NCBI RefSeq assembly: GCF_000507145.1
Contig: NZ_AYTO01000036.1
Location: forward strand, 124,001-188,000
Source: Bacillus tequilensis KCTC 13622
GTDB taxonomy: Bacteria > Bacillota > Bacilli > Bacillales > Bacillaceae
Direction of reading: 5' to 3'
Length of the DNA: 64,000 bases
A model generated the notes under the pieces. It did no database searches. It was not told the origin of the DNA and saw only the letters and a list, made by a program, of their open reading frames with translations. A program made the translations under genes and the position numbers. This document shows positions 37,945 to 44,961 of this stretch, piece by piece; position 1 is the stretch's first letter, and each line of letters opens with the position of its first letter.

Positions 37945-38784
37945 TTAGAATGAAGTAGTCTTTGGTTTATCGTTATGCATATGTCTCTGAAGTTTAAACT
38001 GCCACAGCGGCATACAGACGAGCACTAAATTATGAATGAAATGAGCTGCTAATACACATATAAAACCAAATTTGATAAATAGAACTCCCAAAAAGCAACC
38101 GAATATAAATAGATGCAGCCAACGTATCCACCTTGGGTCATATCCAGTTACTTGGTGCATAACCGCCCACAAAAAGGAAGATATAACAATGGAAATAATG
38201 ATATTTCCACTCAGCCACCAAATGACTGAAATCATTAGCAGCCGATAGATAACCTCCTCTCCAGCCGAACTTTGTATGCTCATATTCAATCCTTGCCTAA
38301 AAGTAAAACCTGATAGAAAGACGGTTCGGTTAGAAAGCTCAGGAGATATACTTAAATAATGCTTTTTCTCTAATAAGTTAAACAGCAGTGAAGTCACTCC
38401 CAAACTAATGAGCCCCGCTCCTATTCCGTAGAAAACCTGAATCATTGGCTGTTCAAACGTTTTCCATCCTAATTCACCAGTAAGCGCATTTCCTGCCAAT
38501 GAACATATAAATACTACAAACCCTGTTAATAATCCTGTAAGAAGTGTGGACAAAACGCCTAAAATGCTGACCGTTTTGACACTCATTCTTGCATCATAGG
38601 CATTTACAATTGTCAATTGGATATCTTCTTTTAGTGTCAAAGACTGGCACATGATAATCAACAAACCCAGCACAAGGCTGGCGATTATGCTTGTTTGCAC
38701 ATCCATAAATACAAGGATGAGAATCGCAACTATCATCGCTACAGCTGAGCCCAACATACCAGATACTCCGAATGTCGACTCCAC
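37945..38784 (-). CDS. skfC: SkfC, C-terminal part (CPBP/CAAX-type membrane protease)
   Basis: This 279-codon frame encodes multiple membrane spans and the CPBP-protease motifs GEEVIYR (EExxxR, about 175), a second His region (MHQVTGYD) and HFIHN (about 256). Such enzymes are proposed to cleave the leader of sactipeptides or give immunity. It begins with GTG, two codons after the stop of the upstream part and in the same frame, without a clear ribosome site of its own. I treat it as the second half of one broken gene, possibly expressed by reinitiation. Confidence 0.75.
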   Translation of the reverse strand: MESTFGVSGMLGSAVAMIVAILILVFMDVQTSIIASLVLGLLIIMCQSLTLKEDIQLTIVNAYDARMSVKTVSILGVLSTLLTGLLTGFVVFICSLAGNALTGELGWKTFEQPMIQVFYGIGAGLISLGVTSLLFNLLEKKHYLSISPELSNRTVFLSGFTFRQGLNMSIQSSAGEEVIYRLLMISVIWWLSGNIIISIVISSFLWAVMHQVTGYDPRWIRWLHLFIFGCFLGVLFIKFGFICVLAAHFIHNLVLVCMPLWQFKLQRHMHNDKPKTTSF

Positions 38785-38787
38785 TTG

Positions 38788-39435
38788 TTAATCTCGAATC
38801 ACTTTACTCATTTGATCAGTTAGTATTTCTTGTTCAGTACCAATATATGAAATTCGGCCGCCCTGTAATTCAACCGTCACCTTAAGTCGGATATCTCCCG
38901 CTTCCGCTATGTACCAATAAGTACTAACCTCATGAAAATCCTCTTCTTTTTTACCGCTACCAGTCATATTTGCTCTAGACCAAAGTCCATCAGGCGAAAC
39001 CATTAACCTCTGCTTGAGTGCCTCTGGAGAAACTTGTTCGAACTTCCCTGAGAGAGACTTTTTCGGAACATCCGCATAAAAAAAAGTGATTTCTCGATTG
39101 GCATTGACACCGACTACAAATGATTGATTTTGGTGAACGAACCGGACTCTCCATGCTTCGACCAACCCAATATTATATAAAACCGTTCTGTTTTTCTTAA
39201 GTATACCTAAGTGATGAAGTTTATTAACTGTATCATGGTCATACCAATATACTGAGTAAAAATCCCAGTTCTCCACATCAATCCCAACAAACTCTCTTAT
39301 AAATTGCACACTTATTTCTTTTGCCTCATCTTTGCTTAAGAGCAGTGAAGCAATTGTTGGAGGTTTAAATTTAATAAATAACAGTAATCCAACAATCGCC
39401 AAAATAACCCAAAATACTACTGGTAGATTATTCAT
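38788..39435 (-). CDS. skfC: SkfC, N-terminal part (interrupted by an in-frame TAA)
   Basis: This is a 215-codon frame with one N-terminal membrane span (VVFWVILAIVGLLLFI) and an extracytoplasmic beta-rich domain. It ends SKVIRD-TAA and the next codons CAA GTG GAG run straight on in frame into the protease half. Reading the TAA as a sense codon gives 215+1+1+279 = 496 residues, the length I remember for intact SkfC in 168. The start overlaps skfB by 8 bases. Confidence 0.75.
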   Translation of the reverse strand: MNNLPVVFWVILAIVGLLLFIKFKPPTIASLLLSKDEAKEISVQFIREFVGIDVENWDFYSVYWYDHDTVNKLHHLGILKKNRTVLYNIGLVEAWRVRFVHQNQSFVVGVNANREITFFYADVPKKSLSGKFEQVSPEALKQRLMVSPDGLWSRANMTGSGKKEEDFHEVSTYWYIAEAGDIRLKVTVELQGGRISYIGTEQEILTDQMSKVIRD

Positions 39436-40663
39436 TCCTGATCCCTACCTTGACTTCTTTTTGAAAAGGCAAGTCCGGTTCAGATAACTCGATTTTCCCA
39501 ATACATTTGCAATTTTTAGCATCACATTTTAATTGAAGCAGACGAGCAGGTGAACCAATGTCTGCCATGCTATCTTCTAAAATATGGCCTAGTGGCAAAT
39601 CCTCTAATTGGCAGGGAGTTACATATCCATCTGCTCTAATGTACCAGGCAAGATATCCTGGTGTACAAAAATCTGTTGTGAAAGAACTTTCTTCATGCTC
39701 CCAATCAATAATGTTCAGGCGGTCTCCCCATCGGTCACGGGCTTCCCTAAGCTGCTTTTGAACCAGCTCTTCAAAATCAACAGCCAAACCCCTAAAACCT
39801 TCTGTTGCTCGTCCGACAGATAACGTTTTTCCTGCACGAAAGATAAAAGCACCAGCATTGGCACATTGCTCCACCACATCAGATACCTCGCCGGCATTAG
39901 ACTCATTGATGGTCATAGCAACAATCACTGGGATGTTTGCTTCTGATAATTTTTTGATGGTATTCATACTTTCTTTAAAACCGCCTTTTCTGCCTCTTAA
40001 TTTGTCATGCGTATTATCAATACCATCAATGCTGATCTGCACAGAAACATTACCTAGGTGACTGAGTAATTCAACTTCATCGTCTCGCCAGTTCAATCCA
40101 TTACTAAATACATTTACATTGGTAAATAGCGAACTTGCAGCAACGACTAATTCTTTAAACCCTTTTATTAGCTTAGCTTCCCCTCCGGTCAGTGTAATAT
40201 CTGCAACTCCGTGGGCTGCTAGCTTTTGCATAACCAAAATCCATTGTTCACTATATAGTTCCTGCGGATATGGTTTTCCTGAGCTGGCATAACAAAAAGA
40301 ACAGCTTAAATTACAGGCATTTGTCAACTGCAGGGTACAACTTATAGGTAAATATGAATCTAACGAACCTGAAACATGTAAAGGCTGATCCAACAGCCCT
40401 TGCGTCCAAGCCTCCGTAAAGGGATGGGCACTAAGCTCTTCTTTTAATTGTTCAGCACTCATCTCTTCTTTCTTTACAATCTCCCAAATACGTGCCGTTT
40501 TGTGGAGGTTTTTGTTTTTTGATAAAAGAAACGCCAATTGTGCTCCACGTCCGCTGAGTCTAAAATAAAACATGCTTTTTCTATCAATCATTACTGCACC
40601 ATGAGGCTGTAAATGAACCGCTAACTCTGGTAAATCAAAATCTTTAACACGATCATTCGACAT
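39428..40663 (-). CDS. skfB: Radical SAM sactionine synthase SkfB
   Basis: This is a 411-residue radical SAM enzyme that forms the Cys-to-alpha-carbon thioether of SKF. The SAM cluster is in CNLSCSFC (CxxxCxxC, about residues 117-124). The C-terminal SPASM/twitch-like cysteines are visible in DFCTPGYLAW and CDAKNCKC. A PqqD-like N-terminal domain (HLQPHGAVMIDRKSMFYF) would bind the leader of SkfA. It lies 66 bases below skfA after a hairpin. Confidence 0.93.
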   Translation of the reverse strand: MSNDRVKDFDLPELAVHLQPHGAVMIDRKSMFYFRLSGRGAQLAFLLSKNKNLHKTARIWEIVKKEEMSAEQLKEELSAHPFTEAWTQGLLDQPLHVSGSLDSYLPISCTLQLTNACNLSCSFCYASSGKPYPQELYSEQWILVMQKLAAHGVADITLTGGEAKLIKGFKELVVAASSLFTNVNVFSNGLNWRDDEVELLSHLGNVSVQISIDGIDNTHDKLRGRKGGFKESMNTIKKLSEANIPVIVAMTINESNAGEVSDVVEQCANAGAFIFRAGKTLSVGRATEGFRGLAVDFEELVQKQLREARDRWGDRLNIIDWEHEESSFTTDFCTPGYLAWYIRADGYVTPCQLEDLPLGHILEDSMADIGSPARLLQLKCDAKNCKCIGKIELSEPDLPFQKEVKVGIRNE

Positions 40664-40679
40664 ATAAAATCCCCCTCAA

Positions 40680-40727
40680 GAGAAAATAAGGAGTATAAGC
40701 AAATATGCTCAACTCCCTATTCTCAAA
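40680..40727 (-). other. Long hairpin between skfA and skfB
   Basis: The minus strand reads GAGAATA-GGGAGT ... ACTCC-TTATTTTCTC, a long imperfect stem with a GCATATTTGC inner part and no strong T-run. It probably works as a partial terminator or stabiliser that makes the precursor mRNA more abundant than the rest of the operon. Confidence 0.55.
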
Positions 40728-40729
40728 TG

Positions 40730-40897
40730 TTAAATTGCTTTCATAGCAGGATGCGGAAGTGCACAAACACGTGTCATAGCAATACTCTTCGAGGCCCAAC
40801 AGCCCATACAGCCAGCTGCCTTTACAATCGAAGTACCCCCTGGCTTTATAAGGCCTTTTTTACTCACAGATTCCCATTCTTTTTGGTTTCTTTTCAT
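40730..40897 (-). CDS. skfA: Sporulation killing factor precursor SkfA
   Basis: This 55-codon gene encodes a sactipeptide precursor. The leader (MKRNQKEWESVSKKG...) is followed by a core containing CMGCWASKSIAMTRVCALPHP. The cysteines in CMGC and VCALP supply the disulfide and the thioether to Met of the mature ring. GGGAGG lies 8 bases before the ATG. Compared with the 168 sequence I remember, Met is Ile at residue 17 and Arg is Lys near the end. All maturation genes follow. Confidence 0.95.
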   Translation of the reverse strand: MKRNQKEWESVSKKGLIKPGGTSIVKAAGCMGCWASKSIAMTRVCALPHPAMKAI

Positions 40898-40957
40898 AAG
40901 TAAAACCTCCCCTCAATTTTTGCATAGAGTCTATAGACATAGCTTCCATGCGATACG

Positions 40958-40986
40958 ATAATACCAGAATGCAAATGTCGAAGTAA
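40958..40986 (-). promoter_or_regulatory. skfA promoter with Spo0A box
   Basis: TTACTT (40981-40986), 17 bases, TATTAT (40958-40963) on the minus strand. A perfect 0A box TGTCGAA (40976-40982, plus strand) overlaps the -35 boundary. Direct activation of skf by low Spo0A~P is established, and this is the expected site. Confidence 0.7.
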
Positions 40987-41330
40987 GGGGAATTTTGTAT
41001 TTTATCCTAAAAATTACATTAAATAGATATAAATAGAATATATTAACCCTTTAAAGATAGAAAATCTTCCATGCTACCCTCTCGAGAAAAACATGAGCTC
41101 ACCCTAATTTTCACTTATGTTTTGAATATTGTGTTGTTCTATGAACAAAACCTCAAAAAGGCGATCTATTTTTATATAAAAATTCTGATGCCTATTAGAT
41201 TGACAAACAACCTCTTTAAGGAAATTAAATCAAGAGATGATTTTCCAAAACTTTAGTGATTATATAAATACAATGACTTTAGTTAAATGAATGAAGTCTC
41301 CTATAATTTATATCAATTATCCATACTAAA
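40987..41330. other. AT-rich intergenic region upstream of skfA
   Basis: This is about 340 bases with no convincing gene. One 61-codon plus-strand frame (41071-41256) has no ribosome site or coding character. The region is expected to hold AbrB-bound sequence, which cannot be recognised by eye. Confidence 0.5.
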
Positions 41331-41690
41331 AACCCCTTCGGCTAAATAACCAAAGGAGTTAAACTTATTAATACGCGATTTATTAACATCACAGCCGCGG
41401 TGCAGTGCAGCATACATAGTAAGAGCGATCAGCTGCAATGGAACAACTGAAACCAACGAGAATAATGCAATAAATGTGCTTTCGGCAGTAGGAATCTGTC
41501 ATCGGCATCGTTTAGGTCATTCAAGATGATGCATGTGTTTGCTCCGCCTTCTTTGACATTTTCGCGAATGCCGACGAATACTTAAGTGCTTTGTTCAAGA
41601 CAATCATACCGTGCTTCAGCTCTCCGTCGGCAAAAATCTCTTTCAGCTTCTGCGGACCTTCTACTTGACGGAATTTAAACAACTCACAAA
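41331..41690 (-). pseudogene. ybcM: Decayed duplicate of the glmS 3' end (ybcM-like)
   Basis: The stretch 41370-41670 aligns in blocks with the 3' end of the intact glmS at 51020-51370. Shared blocks include ACATCACAGCCGCG, GCGATCAGCTGCAATGGAAC, GATGATGCATGTGTTTGCTC and CGTGCTTCAGCTCTCC. It has several deletions and frameshifts. The flank is duplicated too: a terminator-like AACCCCTT...CCAAAGGAGTT (41331-41360) sits at the same place relative to the stop. Strain 168 carries a comparable fragment called ybcM. Confidence 0.8.
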
Positions 41691-41774
41691 AAAACACCCG
41701 CTTATATTACAAACGGATGCTAGGTCTTTCGAAATAAAACCATTGAATGTTAAAGATGAAAACAAAGCATTGCA

Positions 41775-42947
41775 TTATTGATTAATATCTTTTAGCATCT
41801 GTTTCGGCTGTGAATAAAAAATCAGCAATGATGCAATAATCGCAATCATAACTCCTAACGCGCCAACCCAGGTAATCGAAGCCAATGATACGTTTTCTAC
41901 AAAAACTCCCCCTATTCCTGCGCCGACTGCCATGGCGAGTTGCATCATGGACTGATTCATGCTGAGCAATACACCTGACATTTCCGGTTCTATTGTAGCC
42001 AGATGGAATTGCTGTGTCGGACCGGTGGACCATGCGGCAAATGACCATAATACAAGAATCACCAACACGCCGATATAGGAATGAGTGACAAGTGACAGCA
42101 GAATCAATGTGATAATGTGCAATGTCATCCCGCAAACAAGTGTGATGGGCACTCCCCATTTGTCGGTGCTATATCCCCCAAACTTCGATCCAACCAAACT
42201 GGCAATTCCAAATATAAGCAAAACCCCGCTAAGCAGTTTGCCGCTTATTCCCGAAATGTTCAAGAGATACGGCGACAGATAGGTATAAACAACAGAATAT
42301 CCCCCGAGCCAGAAGAAAGTGATTGATAACCCCATCGCCACTTTCCGTTTTTTGAAAAGAGCAAGCTGCTGAAGCAAGGGCACTGGCTTATCCCCTTCAG
42401 TATGCGGAAGAGCCAAGAATATAACGATCATTGCGATTAACCCCAATAAAGCAATTGCACCAAATACAGACTTCCAGCCGAATGCTGTTGCTATCATTCT
42501 TCCAAGCGGAACACCAATGATTAAAGAAGCGGTAAATCCCATCACGACAGTAGCGATGGCACTGCCTTGCTTCCCTTCCGATGCAATCTTAGCGGCAATT
42601 GTTAATGCGGTGACAACAACCACACCCGCTCCCATCGCCATAATGATCCGCGCTGCAATAAACCATCCATAACCAGGCAGGATAAGGGCCAAGATGTTGC
42701 CGAACACAAACAAACCGAGGGCATACATCATCAATTTGCGTCTATCCATACTTGCTGTCAACACCATAAGTACAGGTGTGGAAAGAGCATATACAAGTGA
42801 AAAGATTGTAATAAGCTGGCCCGCGGCAGCCAAGGTTATCCCGAGTGTATGAGCGATCTGATCCAAAATACCGGAAATGATGTACTCTGAGGTTCCAACT
42901 AAAAAGCTGACAATGGCTAAAATGTAAATTTTCCAAGTGTTAGACAT
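41775..42947 (-). CDS. ybcL: MFS efflux transporter YbcL
   Basis: This is a 390-residue DHA1-type major facilitator, similar to arabinose-efflux/chloramphenicol-resistance permeases, with 12 spans and the motif LMVLTASMDRRKLM after span 2. The ATG at 42947 has AAGGAG 11 bases upstream; the frame itself opens 14 codons earlier. Its promoter region carries two copies of the 20-bp operator also found at ybzH, so it is very likely the target of that ArsR-type repressor. Confidence 0.83.
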   Translation of the reverse strand: MSNTWKIYILAIVSFLVGTSEYIISGILDQIAHTLGITLAAAGQLITIFSLVYALSTPVLMVLTASMDRRKLMMYALGLFVFGNILALILPGYGWFIAARIIMAMGAGVVVVTALTIAAKIASEGKQGSAIATVVMGFTASLIIGVPLGRMIATAFGWKSVFGAIALLGLIAMIVIFLALPHTEGDKPVPLLQQLALFKKRKVAMGLSITFFWLGGYSVVYTYLSPYLLNISGISGKLLSGVLLIFGIASLVGSKFGGYSTDKWGVPITLVCGMTLHIITLILLSLVTHSYIGVLVILVLWSFAAWSTGPTQQFHLATIEPEMSGVLLSMNQSMMQLAMAVGAGIGGVFVENVSLASITWVGALGVMIAIIASLLIFYSQPKQMLKDINQ

Positions 42948-42982
42948 AAAAACATTCACTCCTTCAGCATTAATAAAACAAC

Positions 42983-43040
42983 ATATCACGAAATGTCGAT
43001 ATATAATTTAAAAAATAAACACATCGAAATATGTCGATAT
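42983..43040. promoter_or_regulatory. Two 20-bp operator sites upstream of ybcL
   Basis: ATATCACGAAATGTCGATAT (42983-43002) and ACATCGAAATATGTCGATAT (43021-43040) share the pattern ATATCG-8-CGATAT with the ybzH promoter site at 43391-43410. They are the probable YbzH binding sites. Confidence 0.65.
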
Positions 43041-43077
43041 GTATGACGTAAAAATAAACATCAATTGATGTTTATTT

Positions 43078-43380
43078 TTATATCTCTGTTTTAAGAAAGT
43101 CAGCAAGTTTCCCAATGGCTTCTTCATCTCTTTTGTAATACGTGTACTTCCCGATTCGTTCGGCCTTAATCAGACCGGCTCTTAAAAGGATGGTAAGATA
43201 TTGAGAAGCCGTCGATTGCGTCATTTTCAATTTGTCGGTTATTTGACTGACACATACCCCGATTGTGTTCATATCAATCCCTTCATGAGGAGCAAAATGA
43301 CGATCAGGCTCCTTCAGCCAATGTAAAATTTGCAGCCTTGATTCATTTGATAAGGCTTTGAATACTTCAATTGGTTCCAT
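43078..43380 (-). CDS. ybzH: ArsR-family repressor YbzH
   Basis: This is a 100-residue winged-helix regulator: ALSNESRLQILHWLKE, then the recognition helix LKMTQSTASQYLTILLRAGL and the wing RIGKYTYYKRDEE. Cys in CVSQITDK is the only cysteine, so classical metal sensing is doubtful. The frame opens 31 codons earlier, but the promoter lies there and its -10 ends 7 bases before ATG 43380. The mRNA should therefore be leaderless. It is transcribed with, or just ahead of, ybcL. Confidence 0.85.
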   Translation of the reverse strand: MEPIEVFKALSNESRLQILHWLKEPDRHFAPHEGIDMNTIGVCVSQITDKLKMTQSTASQYLTILLRAGLIKAERIGKYTYYKRDEEAIGKLADFLKTEI

Positions 43381-43387
43381 ATGGATT

Positions 43388-43415
43388 ATTATATCGTTAT
43401 ATTCCGATATGTCAA
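43388..43415 (-). promoter_or_regulatory. ybzH promoter, leaderless, with operator in the spacer
   Basis: TTGACA (43410-43415), 16 bases, TATAAT (43388-43393): both hexamers are perfect. The palindrome ATATCG-8-CGATAT (43391-43410) fills the spacer. Transcription should begin one or two bases before the ATG. Confidence 0.75.
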
Positions 43416-43649
43416 TTCGTTTTTTTGAATTTCTGACTAATCCCACGAAATGAAACTGAAGACAGCATATCAAAAATGGCCTTTAATCAAGTCATTGTAC
43501 GCTTTTGGGAACCCGGCGTTGGCTTTGTTAGTTGCCTATTACCAGTCATCAATGAAAAGAAGCGGAAGATGATGATGTTCAATCAGCTTCCAGCCCCTAT
43601 GAAAATTCAAGCTCTGCTTGGCTTGAATAGTATTGTTTCATTCTTCATC

Positions 43650-44012
43650 TCAAAGATTTTTCTCCAGATCATTAACTAATTTAAATACCATCACTCGTTC
43701 ACCTGTACGCGAGCTTAAATCAGTATGAAAACTTGTCACTTCTTCTCCGGTTATCCTCAGGATAATATCCTTAAGTTCTTCTATACCTGATTCAACTAAC
43801 TCCGAACGAGTTTGTTTGATAGATAACATACCCTCTTTTGATTCACAAACTGCATATTCAGCCGGTGTTAAAACTCCTTTTAAATTAACAATGATCATAT
43901 CCCGCAGTATATCGGTCTTAACAGATACAGACCCGCGCCCAAGATAATCTTTTTCCCATTGAGTGATTGTCTTGCTGATCTCTGATTCAAAAGAACCTTT
44001 CGACTTTTTCAT
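43650..44012 (-). CDS. ybcI: DUF2294-type protein YbcI
   Basis: The 120-residue protein shows the pattern of the Na-translocating decarboxylase-associated DUF2294 family: KTITQWEKDYLGRGSVSVKTDILRD, then GVLTPAE and SGIEELKDIILRITG. It lies in the same direction as ybcH, ybcF and the ybcC-ndhF pair, so a part in inorganic-carbon handling is possible. No catalytic motif is visible. Confidence 0.72.
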   Translation of the reverse strand: MKKSKGSFESEISKTITQWEKDYLGRGSVSVKTDILRDMIIVNLKGVLTPAEYAVCESKEGMLSIKQTRSELVESGIEELKDIILRITGEEVTSFHTDLSSRTGERVMVFKLVNDLEKNL

Positions 44013-44069
44013 ATATCAAACATCTCCTGAGCAAATAAATTGGCATATTCTATTTATTATATCGTCTCA

Positions 44070-44360
44070 TTAATATTCTCTTATCACATGTCCTTCATAT
44101 ACACCTTCAATATCCAAATCAGTTTTACCGTTTCTTAAGACGACTATCATTTTAGATAACATATTTTCTTCCATCATAGAGTGTATATGCAAAAACCGCA
44201 CACTTTCTAAATCGGTTTTCTCAACTTCTTCATAAGATTTTAATTGATAATAATCAATTGCTTTTCTCATTACTTTTTTCAAACATTCCATATTTTCACG
44301 ATCAAACGGACTCATTTCCTCTATTGTTTTTGTTACAAAATCAGTTAAATTAGATTGCAT
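44070..44360 (-). CDS. ybcH: Conserved small protein YbcH
   Basis: This is a 96-residue acidic, helical protein without signal peptide or membrane span (TIEEMSPFDRENMECLKKVM, then KSYEEVEKTDLESVRF). It is located between ybcF and ybcI on the same strand. I do not recognise a domain. Confidence 0.65.
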   Translation of the reverse strand: MQSNLTDFVTKTIEEMSPFDRENMECLKKVMRKAIDYYQLKSYEEVEKTDLESVRFLHIHSMMEENMLSKMIVVLRNGKTDLDIEGVYEGHVIREY

Positions 44361-44387
44361 ACATTCTCCTTAGATGACAAGCAATAA

Positions 44388-44900
44388 TCAGATAAGGCTT
44401 GACGCTGTTTTAATAGCAGGAACAGGAACCTCCATAATTGAGGATTCTCCATCCTTATGATTAACGATTAACCCTCTCACTTTAACAGATGACGGCACTA
44501 GTGGATGTTGGCGAATGATATCAACGCTTTTTTCAATACCGCCGCTGCTGTTTTCATTTAACCATTCATCGACCGTACCGCCTAAAAACTCAGGCTTGCA
44601 ATGTTGGAAAAGATAATCCAATGTTTGTATTTTATCTTTCATTGTTTTAAGTTGCGTTAGTCCATTACCTGTGGAAGTCTTCTTATCTTTTGTTCCTACA
44701 ACAAAAATCTCCTCAACATTCTCCTGATAAATCGCAAAAATAACAGACCGCATAATTTCTCCATAAGGATGCGAGACACTGGCACCGTAGCTTTGTATCG
44801 TCAGCATATTTTCCGCTGGAGTATCAGTCACTTCTTGTAAAATAGGCTCCAAGCCGTTTTCAATGTCCGTCAAAAACAATACTTTTTTATTTACATTCAT
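44388..44900 (-). CDS. ybcF: Beta-carbonic-anhydrase-like protein YbcF, zinc ligands not conserved
   Basis: The protein has 170 residues with the outline of a small beta-carbonic anhydrase (VLFLTDIENGLEP at the first strand; EEIFVVGTKDKK at the second metal segment). The expected ligands C-x-D-x-R and H-x-x-C are absent. ATG 44900 follows AGAGG; the frame extends upstream into ybcC without support. Next to a DabAB-type system it may be an inactive regulatory relative. Confidence 0.7.
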   Translation of the reverse strand: MNVNKKVLFLTDIENGLEPILQEVTDTPAENMLTIQSYGASVSHPYGEIMRSVIFAIYQENVEEIFVVGTKDKKTSTGNGLTQLKTMKDKIQTLDYLFQHCKPEFLGGTVDEWLNENSSGGIEKSVDIIRQHPLVPSSVKVRGLIVNHKDGESSIMEVPVPAIKTASSLI

Positions 44901-44961
44901 ACAGCACACCTCTTCTTTATATTGAGTAAGGAATCCATCGGATAAATGTTTATATGAATAG

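Noticed and set aside
41071-41256. 61-codon plus-strand frame upstream of skfA
   Set aside because: No ribosome site, composition simply AT-rich, no recognisable domain.
42742-42936. Several antisense or alternate-frame ORFs inside ybcL, purT, glmS and ybcC
   Set aside because: All are shadows of well-supported genes with clear family motifs in the other frame.
43476-43679. 67-codon plus-strand frame between ybzH and ybcI
   Set aside because: No ribosome site, and it overlaps the ybcI 3' end on the other strand. Coding character is poor.
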